Shown here: positions 1 to 5,851 of the stretch, piece by piece
How positions within the stretch are numbered: position 1 is the stretch's first letter
How the letters are laid out: each line of letters begins with the position of its first letter
From: CAYFJO01 sp964343305
GTDB lineage: Bacteria; Planctomycetota; Planctomycetia; Pirellulales; Pirellulaceae
DNA: 6,846 nt
NCBI GenBank assembly: GCA_964343305.1
Contig: CAYFJO010000543.1
Coordinates: 1 to 6,846, forward strand
Direction of reading: 5' to 3'
Notes under the pieces: model-generated
Told to the model about the DNA's origin: nothing
Seen by the model: only the letters and a program-made list of their open reading frames with translations
The model's database searches: none
Position numbers and translations under genes: made by a program

Positions 1-12
1 TGGCGCGAGAAA

Positions 13-31
13 CACGGCTGATACAGCCGTG
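13..31. repeat. Short perfect inverted repeat (8-bp arms)
   Basis: The arms CACGGCTG (13-20) and CAGCCGTG (24-31) are perfectly complementary around a 3-base ATA loop. No T-run follows on either strand, so a classic intrinsic terminator is not supported. It could be a small palindromic repeat unit or the stem of a terminator for a gene lying left of the window. The sequence shows only the symmetry; the role is unknown. Confidence 0.5.
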
Positions 32-70
32 GCACGAAATGCGCGGTGTTTTACGTAAGATAGCTCCAAT

Positions 71-88
71 GTCGTTGCCACGAACGAC
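71..88. repeat. Second short perfect inverted repeat (6-bp arms)
   Basis: GTCGTT (71-76) and AACGAC (83-88) pair perfectly around the 6-base loop GCCACG. It lies 39 bases after the inverted repeat at 13-31, so the first 90 bases can form two hairpins in a row. Function unknown. A 6-bp stem alone is weak evidence. Confidence 0.35.
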
Positions 89-574
89 TTACAACGAACG
101 GCGCAGTTTTCATGAATAATCCGAGATAGATGTCATCGACACGGCGAGCCTTGTCACATTCATCCTTCGGAACTCGTGAATCAACGTCGTGGCATAACAA
201 ATGAGAATTTGACTTCGCGTTGAGCGTGAGTTGGGGTTGGATCTGGTTGAGCTTCCGTTCGTTCATCGCCGCTAGGAAGCGAGAACGAGCAGCCGAAGCT
301 CATATTCTGTGTTCAAGGAGCCCGGTGAAGTGAGAAGGGTTGTCGCGTTTTGATCGTTCTTTTGTGGCACCGCAGTTGCGTTATAGGGAAAACGATTCTG
401 GTCGTGATCTGTTCGACTGGCAATGGTTGTTTTCTAAGGCTTTTCTGATCTCGTCCATGCGTCGGGGCAAACATCTATCGGCGAACGTTTTCATCGATCG
501 AAAACGCCGGGGGCCAACCGGAGATGATTCGCCTGGTGTTGAGCCAGTTGCCGCTCCTAATGACGTCCCGCGGC

Positions 575-1879
575 TCAGCCGGTCAGTTTGTCAAGCGTAT
601 ACCCTTTCCGTTGCGGTCGGCTGAGCATTGCTGTGGCATCGCTGTCGTCGATGAAGTCTTCCTTCTCCGGGTCCCATTTCAACTTTCGTTTCACCAGCAT
701 AGCGATGTTGCTCAGGTGGCACGCACTGACAGAACGATGATGGGTGAAGACGTCGGAGATCGGTAGCTCACGGCTCTCGACGCACTCGAAAAAGTTACGC
801 ATGTGACTGCGTGGTTGCTTGCCCTGGTAAAGCCCGACGACCTCCTCGTCGAGTCGCTTACTCTGGGCTGGGTCCTTATTGATCTCATCGATTGGCTTGC
901 CGACTATTCGGCTTCGGTCAACAAAGATTCGGCCTTTCTCGCCCTCGATCAAAACGCCGTTGCCGCCGCTTTTCAATTCGATCGTGTTGCCATTTAAGAA
1001 ATTCATGGTGCAGTTGAAGTTGGTGGCCACGTTGTAGCAATTCTTCCTCTGGTCGAATTTGCCGACTCCTTCAATTTGTATCGGGCCAGTGTTTTCCACT
1101 CCCAGGGCCCACATGGCGATGTCCGTGTGATGAACGCCCCAATCGGTCACTTGGCCACCGGAGTATTCCAGCCAGTTGCGGAAGTGGTGGTGCGTTCGTT
1201 CTTTGATGTACGGAACCTTCGGCGCCTGCCCGAGCCACATGTCCCAGTCCAAGTGCGCCGGAGGGGCCTCCTCTTTGAATGGGCCGCCTGGCTGCGGGCC
1301 ACCGACTGAACTTGTGGCCTTCAGCTTCTTACCCAACCGGCCGCTGCGGGCGATGGCGACGGCTTTGAGGAACACGCTGCCGAATTCGCTCCGCTGCTGG
1401 GTGCCCACCTGAAAGACCCGCTTCGTCTCTCTGACCGCTTGGCAGATCTTCTTGCCTTCATCAACCGTGAGAGTGAGTGGTTTTTCACAATAAACGTCCT
1501 TGCCAGCCTTCATCGCGGCAATGGCGATGGCAGCGTGCCAGTGGTCGGGAGTTGCAATTGTCACTACGTCGACGTCCTTCCGCCGCAACACGTCACGAAA
1601 ATCACCATAGGACTGACATCTTCCTCCGAAGCCGGCGGCATAACCTTCGGCACGCTTACTGTCCACGTCGCAACAGGCGACCATATTGCCAAGTTGCGCT
1701 GCCTGATGCCCTATGGGAATCCCGCGATAGCCGAGTCCGATGGACGCAACGCCGAGCCGGCTGTTCTTATCCTCGGCCCTAGCATACGAGCTGGTCCAAA
1801 AATACGGCGCAAGATTGCCGGCCACCACGAGGCCAGACGCCTTTAAGAATTCGCGACGAGTCGATTTTTGTTTGCTCAT
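575..1879 (-). CDS. Tat-exported Gfo/Idh/MocA family oxidoreductase
   Basis: This encodes a 434-residue NAD(P)-dependent dehydrogenase-like protein, predicted to be exported folded by the Tat system. The N terminus carries a twin-arginine motif, TRREFLK (residues 7-13), then a hydrophobic stretch and a probable cleavage site after ARA near residue 35. The Rossmann fold begins with the dinucleotide motif GLGYRG (48-53), with the acidic end of strand 2 at CDVD (70-73). The family's catalytic-type EKP triplet is at 132-134. The second domain contains the conserved segment DWGVHHTDIAMW (246-257), with histidines expected to line the sugar site. Length and layout match the many secreted Gfo/Idh/MocA paralogues of planctomycetes. 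They are thought to oxidise sugars or sugar derivatives from polysaccharides, but the substrate here cannot be read from sequence. The ATG at 1879 was chosen because it places the Tat motif at the N terminus. The frame stays open upstream to 2068, but that extension (63 residues) has no signal-peptide character. Upstream is GGCGAGAAAACC, a weak ribosome-binding site at best. Confidence 0.95.
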   Translation of the reverse strand: MSKQKSTRREFLKASGLVVAGNLAPYFWTSSYARAEDKNSRLGVASIGLGYRGIPIGHQAAQLGNMVACCDVDSKRAEGYAAGFGGRCQSYGDFRDVLRRKDVDVVTIATPDHWHAAIAIAAMKAGKDVYCEKPLTLTVDEGKKICQAVRETKRVFQVGTQQRSEFGSVFLKAVAIARSGRLGKKLKATSSVGGPQPGGPFKEEAPPAHLDWDMWLGQAPKVPYIKERTHHHFRNWLEYSGGQVTDWGVHHTDIAMWALGVENTGPIQIEGVGKFDQRKNCYNVATNFNCTMNFLNGNTIELKSGGNGVLIEGEKGRIFVDRSRIVGKPIDEINKDPAQSKRLDEEVVGLYQGKQPRSHMRNFFECVESRELPISDVFTHHRSVSACHLSNIAMLVKRKLKWDPEKEDFIDDSDATAMLSRPQRKGYTLDKLTG

Positions 1880-2210
1880 GGTTTTCTCGCCTGTTTTTGC
1901 AAAGCGTGCGAAGGGCGTAAGGACTGTTGAAGGCGGCATCCCGTGATTCATGCAGACTATTGTACCGTTGGAAAGCACAGTCAAGAATGCTTTATGGGCT
2001 CTGGATACCGGACGCGATCGAGATGCCCCAGCAGACCTCCGCGTTTTCATGTATTTGATACTTTGCAAACCCGTCGGATGCTGAGGTGTCTGTCGATCGA
2101 GAGCAAACCCATGTCATTTCTTCTCCAGCCTCAGTGGCGTTGCCTTCCCAGGATTTTCGTGCAGCGTATGCGGTCGAATTTGAATGGGCAGTCGTTTGTC
2201 ACTGCTGTGT
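1880..2210. other. 331-base gap between two minus-strand genes
   Basis: This lies between the stop of the radical SAM gene and the start of the oxidoreductase. It holds the candidate promoter at 1959-1984. A weak 5-bp hairpin (GCAGT/ACTGC, near 2189-2206) directly follows the radical SAM stop and has no T-run. The open frames crossing it (for example 2114-2314 minus, 1943-2224 plus) show no family features. The gap length argues against tight co-transcription of the two genes. Confidence 0.4.
1959..1984 (-). promoter_or_regulatory. Possible sigma-70-like promoter for the oxidoreductase
   Basis: Read on the minus strand, TTGACT (1984-1979) is followed after 14 bases by TACAAT (1964-1959), or after 15 by ACAATA. 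Both hexamers are close to consensus, but the spacing is shorter than the usual 16-18. It lies 80-105 bases upstream of the ATG at 1879, a plausible distance. It would give the oxidoreductase its own transcript, separate from the radical SAM gene. Weak evidence from motif match only. Confidence 0.25.
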
Positions 2211-3773
2211 CTACATGGTGCTGACAACCGGCATTTCTTCGTGGGCCATCTCCTGAGACATTTTGTAGTGATGGTAGTGCATCGCGCATTTGATTGCGTA
2301 GACGAATAGCACATCGGGGTCTCGCCGTTTTCTTAGAAAATTGAGAATGCGGCGACGATATTCAGTGCGTAATTCGCTGTTTGGCACTTTGCGCGTGACG
2401 CGATAATAAATCAACGCGAATCCGGCGAGGTTGCGGATTTGGGCGGTCAACCATTTGATCGGATGGCGTCTCCAATAGCGTGACCTGGCCAAAGCAAATT
2501 GAAAATCGCCATCAAGATATAGCGAGTCGACTCGATCGAAATAGGCATCCGGTTCGTAAAGCTCTTTCAAGACACGCACATATCCGTCACGTAGTTCCTC
2601 GCGAGTCAATTGCGCTGGGATGACATTCGTGCCGAACTCCGGAGGGTCGCCCGTGTCCAATCGTCCTTCGCTCTCGAGTCGTTCATAGAGTGGAGTCTTT
2701 GGAATTGCATGCAACATGCCAATCATGATGTGCGTGATCCGTGCCTGTTGAAGAAACTCCTGCTGTGCATCGAAAATCGACGAGTCATCATTGTCAAATC
2801 CCAAGATCATCCCACACCACACGTCCAGTCCAGCGTTTTGGATCGTGTGGATCTTCTCCACCATCGTGCCACCCTCGCGGATATTCTGAATTTTCTTCGT
2901 TTCCAGCAAGGCCGCGTTGTTTGGACTCTCGATACCAATAAACACGCTGACGAAGTTGGCTTCAACCATCAATTTCATCAACTCTTGATCTTCGGCCAGG
3001 TCGAGTGACGTTTCCGTGAAAAACGTTAGCGGATATCCGTTTGCCCGCTGCCATTCGATGACCTCCCGTAGCAGCAATTTGACCCCCTGTTTGTTTCCAA
3101 TCAAGTTGTCGTCCACTATGAACGCAATTTCTACGTTTTGCGCTCGCAGTGCCTCGAGTTCGGCAATTATCTGGCCAGAGGTCTTCAGTCGAGGGCGTCG
3201 CCCAAAAATGACAATGATGTCGCAGAATTCACACTGGAATGGGCAGCCACGAGTGAATTGCAGGCTGCCGAACATGTAGTGGCGCATCTTCATTAAATCG
3301 AATCGTGGCGTCGGCACCATCGACATGTCCGTCGCTTGTGCCTGTTCGTAACGTGTCTTGTGCCGACCGTCTCGCCATTGGTCGAGAAACAGTGGCCACG
3401 TTTCATCCGCCTCGCCAACAAAAATCACATCAGCCAGACTGCCAAAGTAGTCTTCGTTAACCGTGACCCACGGTCCACCGACAACAACGAAGCTGTCGCG
3501 ACGCCTCAATTCTGCCATGATTTCGCGCATGCGAAAACGCTGCACGCTCATGCCGGTGATACCAACGATGTCGAATTCCGCTAGCACACCGAAATCGATT
3601 TCGTCAACGTTTTCATCGATCAAAGTAACGTCGTGCTCATCGGGCGTCAGTGCGGCCAGCAAAGGAAGGCAATGTGTGGGAAGATTCGCTCGCTTGCCAA
3701 ACAACGGCAAAGCGTGCTCAAGTCCCCAGTAAGAGACTTCAAAGCAGGGATTAACGATCGCGATACGTGCCAT
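2211..3773 (-). CDS. B12-binding-domain radical SAM protein (DUF4070-like)
   Basis: This is a 520-residue cytosolic iron-sulfur enzyme that should cleave S-adenosylmethionine to a 5'-deoxyadenosyl radical. Residues 1-140 form a Rossmann-like cobalamin-binding-type domain: MARIAIVNP strand 1, LTPDEHDVTLIDEN (42-55), then VVVGGPWVT (96-104) and VGEADE (119-124). The DxHxxG motif of base-off B12 binders is not visible, as is common in this subgroup. The radical SAM core starts near residue 168, with the cluster ligands in GCPFQCEFCD (Cys177, Cys181, Cys184; CX3CX2C). It continues with FIVDDNLIGN (218-227), FTETSLDLA (252-260) and the SAM-site-like stretch FIGIESPN (278-285). The C-terminal region (about 370-520) resembles DUF4070 and ends in a His/Met-rich tail. 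Known relatives include the hopanoid methylases HpnP and HpnR, but the N terminus differs from what I recall of HpnP, so no symbol is given. The substrate is unknown. The ATG at 3773 was chosen because the Rossmann strand starts there, although the frame is open for 100 more codons upstream. No Shine-Dalgarno sequence is seen. Confidence 0.93.
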   Translation of the reverse strand: MARIAIVNPCFEVSYWGLEHALPLFGKRANLPTHCLPLLAALTPDEHDVTLIDENVDEIDFGVLAEFDIVGITGMSVQRFRMREIMAELRRRDSFVVVGGPWVTVNEDYFGSLADVIFVGEADETWPLFLDQWRDGRHKTRYEQAQATDMSMVPTPRFDLMKMRHYMFGSLQFTRGCPFQCEFCDIIVIFGRRPRLKTSGQIIAELEALRAQNVEIAFIVDDNLIGNKQGVKLLLREVIEWQRANGYPLTFFTETSLDLAEDQELMKLMVEANFVSVFIGIESPNNAALLETKKIQNIREGGTMVEKIHTIQNAGLDVWCGMILGFDNDDSSIFDAQQEFLQQARITHIMIGMLHAIPKTPLYERLESEGRLDTGDPPEFGTNVIPAQLTREELRDGYVRVLKELYEPDAYFDRVDSLYLDGDFQFALARSRYWRRHPIKWLTAQIRNLAGFALIYYRVTRKVPNSELRTEYRRRILNFLRKRRDPDVLFVYAIKCAMHYHHYKMSQEMAHEEMPVVSTM

Positions 3774-3811
3774 GAGTTTGCGAGAAGATGAGACTTGAAT
3801 TTCGGGTGGGC

Positions 3812-3841
3812 ATCTTATGCTTTGCCTGAATAAGCACGCAA
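3812..3841 (-). promoter_or_regulatory. Possible promoter for the radical SAM gene
   Basis: On the minus strand, TTGCGT (3841-3836) is followed after 18 bases by TAAGAT (3817-3812), about 40 bases before the ATG at 3773. Each hexamer matches the sigma-70 consensus only partly, so this is a candidate by position and motif, not a firm call. Confidence 0.25.
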
Positions 3842-3897
3842 GATCGAAGTTGGACGTTACGATGTGAAAGCCCATTGCATTGTGGACATTCCACGTA

Positions 3898-3915
3898 CAC
3901 CAGGGCCACCAGGGC
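3898..3915. repeat. 9-bp tandem direct repeat, two copies
   Basis: CACCAGGGC occurs twice head to tail (3898-3906 and 3907-3915), about 125 bases upstream of the radical SAM start. It could be a duplication by slippage or a paired protein-binding site. Two short copies do not establish a function. Confidence 0.4.
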
Positions 3916-4201
3916 TGAGGTTGCGGGGCAGGATTCGACCCTGCGAATGGCGAGTAATGATTGCACATCATTGGGTCGGTCGTTTTCTGCTGTTGACGAC
4001 GCTCCATCAGCGATTCAGCGCTCGCGCGAAGGCAATCTAGAATTCGAGCGAGAGGCAAGTGTGTAAACCACATGGCCGACCAAATCTGAGAGACAGAGAG
4101 TCCGCACGTTCATCACCCAGAAGGCAAACATCACCGCACTCGCCAGACAAATCAGAGAGCTTCACCCAAACTCCACCTTCCCCCAAATCGTTCCCACACT
4201 T

Positions 4202-4239
4202 GGGGAAAAGAAAAAGCGCCGAGACTCTCAATCTCGGCG
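4202..4239 (-). terminator. Rho-independent terminator, minus strand
   Basis: On the minus strand, CGCCGAGA (4239-4232) and TCTCGGCG (4224-4217) form a perfect 8-bp GC-rich stem with a 7-base loop TTGAGAG. A pyrimidine tract, CTTTTTCTTTTCCCC, follows at once. This is a textbook intrinsic terminator for transcripts running right to left. It lies at the 3' end of the WD40-like remnant and presumably served that gene before it was broken. It now insulates the radical SAM gene from read-through out of the IS remnant. On the plus strand there is no T-run after the stem, so it is unidirectional. Confidence 0.8.
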
Positions 4240-4477
4240 TCTTGCGTCAATCAAATTGTCGTGTGATTTCGCGGCTATCTTTGAAGCTCCGTCTGGAAGT
4301 GGAGTGCGAATTGGCGCAGCGGCGCTCTTAACATCCTTGGATGTTTCCACCGGCCACATTTCCTTTGGCAGCCGCCAGAGTTTGGGGGGGAACTCGTCGT
4401 CAAATTGGCGCGTGTCCCCGGGGCCGTAGCGAGCATCGGAGCCACCGCCGGAAAGCACGTACCGTCCATCAAGGCTG
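4228..4477 (-). pseudogene. C-terminal remnant of a WD40-repeat-like protein
   Basis: Downstream of the transposase part, the open frame encodes residues that no longer look like an IS5 transposase. It begins SLDGRYVLSGGGSD, which resembles the start of a WD40 blade (S-x-D-G-R-x-x-L-S-G-G), and continues through PPKLWRLPKEMWP, resembling a terminal LW strand. The rest (VETSKDVKSAAAPIRTP and onward) is low complexity and may be out of frame, since the stop at 4228-4230 falls inside the terminator hairpin loop. The start and most of the original gene are missing. The identification rests on short motifs only. It could instead be an unrelated fragment. Confidence 0.5.
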
Positions 4478-4928
4478 ACGACAACGGCGATCAGCAACCC
4501 CAGCGTATCGACCAGCAGGTGACGCTTTCGCCCTTTGATTTTCTTGCCCCTGTCGTATCCTCGCTCGTCCCCGCCGACCTCCGTGGTCTTGACCGACTGG
4601 CTGTCGATGCAGGCCGCGCTGGGGGTTGGTTCGCGCCCGTCGGCGACCCGAATCCGGGTTCGATCTCGGTCAGGACACCGTCGTCACGCCATTGGGCGAA
4701 GTAATCGTACACGCTGCTCTTGGGTAGCAGGTCGTGGGGCAGCAAGTCCCACTGGCAGCCGGTTCGGTTGAGGTACAAAATTGTATTCACTACTTCCCGC
4801 ATACAAACCGTCCGAGGTCGCCCTCGGCGTCGGTTCTTTGCCGCCGGAATCAGCGGTTCGACAATCGCCCATTGTTCGTCCGACAAGTCTGCGGAATAGG
4901 CCGTCCGCGTCTTCAATTGATCCACCAT
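4478..4928 (-). pseudogene. IS5-family transposase, frameshifted and truncated
   Basis: The ATG at 4928 opens an IS5-family transposase with an N-terminal DUF4096-type helix-turn-helix region: LSDEQWAIVEPLIP, RRRGRPR, then NTILYLNRTGCQWDLLPHD and YFAQWRDDGVLTEI. The family frame is lost near 4658-4668, after LTEI. The original frame then reads nonsense to a stop at 4491. The transposase sequence resumes in another frame with RIRVADGREPTPSAACIDSQ, carrying the first catalytic Asp in CIDSQSVK, followed by RGYDRGKKIKGRKRHLLVDT and LGLLIAVVV. Homology stops there (about 4478), so the second Asp and the Glu of the DDE triad are absent. Several bases seem to be missing at the break, because the usual few residues between INx and LRxR are gone. 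Upstream AAAGGAG, nine bases before the ATG, is a strong Shine-Dalgarno sequence. The product cannot be an active transposase. Confidence 0.88.
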
Positions 4929-4930
4929 CG

Positions 4931-4986
4931 CTTGGCACTCCTTTGCGATTCTAAGAAACCCTCCGATCCTTCAGAGGAATGCCAAG
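4931..4986 (-). promoter_or_regulatory. Hairpin burying the transposase ribosome-binding site
   Basis: On the minus-strand RNA, CTTGGCATTCCTCTG (4986-4972) can pair with CAAAGGAGTGCCAAG (4945-4931) at 13 of 15 positions as strict complements, and the two mismatches are G-U/A-C-type differences. The 3' arm contains the AAAGGAG ribosome-binding site of the transposase. Folding would therefore hide the site whenever the leader is transcribed through. IS10 and IS50 use similar structures to silence transposase mRNA that starts outside the element. Function here is inferred from the pairing. Confidence 0.6.
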
Positions 4987-4996
4987 TGTCTGCTAT

Positions 4997-5011
4997 GTCA
5001 TGGTGTATGAC
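4997..5011 (-). repeat. Small inverted repeat in the IS leader
   Basis: GTCAT (4997-5001) and ATGAC (5007-5011) pair around a 5-base loop. It lies between the inferred IS end and the ribosome-binding-site hairpin. It could be a transposase-binding or RNA element, but the stem is only 5 bp. Confidence 0.3.
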
Positions 5012-5034
5012 CAGATCGATTTCCGGATAGACTC

Positions 5035-5457
5035 TCACAAGTCGGAACGCAAAAGGCTGAGCGTTACCGCCTGGAACACCTGATCCATCTTGTCAAACTC
5101 TGAGCTTTCTGCCTGATAGAGGACCAAGCAGGTCCGGTCGCCGTGGTGAAACGCGATGGCTCGCGCCGTCACGACTCGATCCAGGCAATAGAAGTTCATT
5201 TCATAACCGACCATTTGAGTCTCCGCGTCGATCGGCTCCGATTCCAAATCGTGGTACTCCTGGCGCATCGTGACAAGCGTTTCTTCGACAAGTTGTTGCG
5301 GGTCGGACAAGTTGTCGTAAATGTGAAGCGACCAAAAACCGCCGCCCGGCGTTTGCAACGAGATTTCGTACGGCAAATGGCTAGACTGCTCTTGCGTCAG
5401 TTGCCAATTTTCCGGGTACATGAACCGGACACCGAGATCGTCGTAGATGGGTGGCAT
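5035..5457 (-). CDS. DcrB/PsbP-like (DUF1795-type) small protein
   Basis: This encodes a 140-residue protein without signal peptide or membrane segment, so it is likely cytosolic. It resembles the DUF1795/DcrB/PsbP alpha-beta fold: an opening strand GVRFMYPENWQL (9-20), a central EISLQTPGGGFWSLHIYD (31-48), the helix QQLVEETLVTMRQEYHDLE (54-72), and then strands around NFYCLDRVVTARAIAF (88-103). It closes with LVLYQAESSEF (111-121) and a C-terminal helix, FDKMDQVFQAVTLSLL (121-136). The biochemical role of such proteins is unknown. The length is a full single domain, so the gene is probably intact. The ATG at 5457 is chosen because the domain starts at once; no Shine-Dalgarno sequence is seen. 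The stop TGA (5035-5037) coincides with the inferred IS target triplet, so the last residues may have been altered by the insertion. The gene is divergent from the TPR lipoprotein. Confidence 0.8.
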   Translation of the reverse strand: MPPIYDDLGVRFMYPENWQLTQEQSSHLPYEISLQTPGGGFWSLHIYDNLSDPQQLVEETLVTMRQEYHDLESEPIDAETQMVGYEMNFYCLDRVVTARAIAFHHGDRTCLVLYQAESSEFDKMDQVFQAVTLSLLRSDL

Positions 5458-5851
5458 GGGTTTGAGGCGTTACTGGTTGGTGAATTGCCGTGAAATAGAA
5501 TGACCAAGCTCCAATGCCCAAACGCCGGTACAATTGAGCTCGTTGGTCATTGCGATTTAGGCATTGAGGTGCCAGCGTATTCCACGCTAGCTCGACTGAC
5601 CTCGCAGGTTATGGCAATCAGGCAAACGGCACAAGGTACAGCGCACTCTATGGGTTGTGCTGCAATTCCTATCAATCGATTCCGTTATTGAGTTGCAAGC
5701 GGGTTTTTGCTAGTTTTCCTCGTCCTATTTCGGGCTGCCCCGCCGTTTGATCTGTTGCGCGTGGGCTTGCGTTGCCGATAACAGAATACGCGTACATACG
5801 TTGCGCAACGGTGGTCCACAGCAATACCCTATTCCCTTAAAAAACTGCCAA
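5458..5851. other. Divergent intergenic region
   Basis: This separates the DcrB-like gene (minus) from the TPR lipoprotein (plus) and should carry both promoters. On the plus strand, TTGCCG followed after 15 bases by TACATA (around 5773-5799) is a weak candidate. A 63-codon plus-strand frame at 5500-5691 lacks a ribosome-binding site or recognisable family features, and I do not call it. No terminator-like hairpin or repeat stands out. Confidence 0.35.

Larger units (their letters stand above)
1..574. other. Left intergenic stretch, no supported gene
   Basis: No reading frame here has recognisable family features. A 71-codon minus-strand frame (51-266) and a 94-codon plus-strand frame (340-624) are open, but neither has a convincing ribosome-binding site or domain, and the latter runs into the 3' end of the oxidoreductase gene on the other strand. 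The region contains the two hairpins at 13-31 and 71-88. A third inverted repeat has arms CGTTTTC (486-492) and GAAAACG (500-506) and sits about 70 bases past the oxidoreductase stop codon. It could form at the end of that transcript, but no T-run follows it. Confidence 0.5.
3774..4201. other. Intergenic stretch upstream of the radical SAM gene
   Basis: No gene is supported here. The radical SAM frame stays open to 4073, but the predicted extension has no domain features. Visible structure includes the candidate promoter at 3812-3841, a short inverted repeat GTGGA/TCCAC at 3882-3894 and a 9-bp direct tandem repeat at 3898-3915. At 4178-4208 an imperfect inverted repeat TTCCCCCAA/TTGGGGAA has one bulged C and lies just past the terminator's T-tract on the minus strand. 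Confidence 0.4.
4478..5034 (-). mobile_element. Partial IS5-family insertion sequence (5' end only)
   Basis: This is the upstream half of an IS5-family element, probably of the IS427/IS1031 type. Its outer end is inferred at 5034, where the minus strand reads GAGTCTATCCGGAAATCG. That looks like an IS5-group terminal repeat and is preceded by TGA, fitting the TNA target typical of that group. The 106-base leader holds two hairpins. The other terminal repeat was not found in the window, and the element ends abruptly at about 4478 in WD40-like sequence. The end assignment is inference from motif resemblance and needs a match to full-length copies. Confidence 0.65.

Noticed and set aside
51..266. 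71-codon minus-strand open frame
   Set aside because: No ribosome-binding site, domain or signal peptide; its 3' part overlaps the hairpin at 71-88, suggesting repeat DNA and not a gene.
340..624. 94-codon plus-strand open frame starting with TTG
   Set aside because: Non-ATG start, no family features, and it overlaps the 3' end of the well-supported oxidoreductase on the other strand.
1439..1846. 135-codon plus-strand frame inside the oxidoreductase
   Set aside because: It is antisense to conserved Rossmann-domain codons, so it is a shadow of the real gene.
2211..3773. Naming the radical SAM gene hpnP
   Set aside because: Domain layout fits the wider B12-radical SAM/DUF4070 group, but the N-terminal sequence differs from the HpnP I recall and no hopanoid genes are adjacent.
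3882..3894. Palindrome GTGGA/TCCAC as an operator
   Set aside because: Five-base arms are expected by chance and it is not placed near a convincing promoter.
4228..5457. A mobile operon or defence island built on the transposase, WD40 remnant and DcrB-like gene
   Set aside because: The transposase is truncated and frameshifted, the WD40 part is only a tail, and the DcrB-like gene is a common single-domain protein; the grouping looks like an insertion scar.
5500..5691. 63-codon plus-strand frame in the divergent intergenic region
   Set aside because: No ribosome-binding site, no domain, and it lies where promoters are expected.
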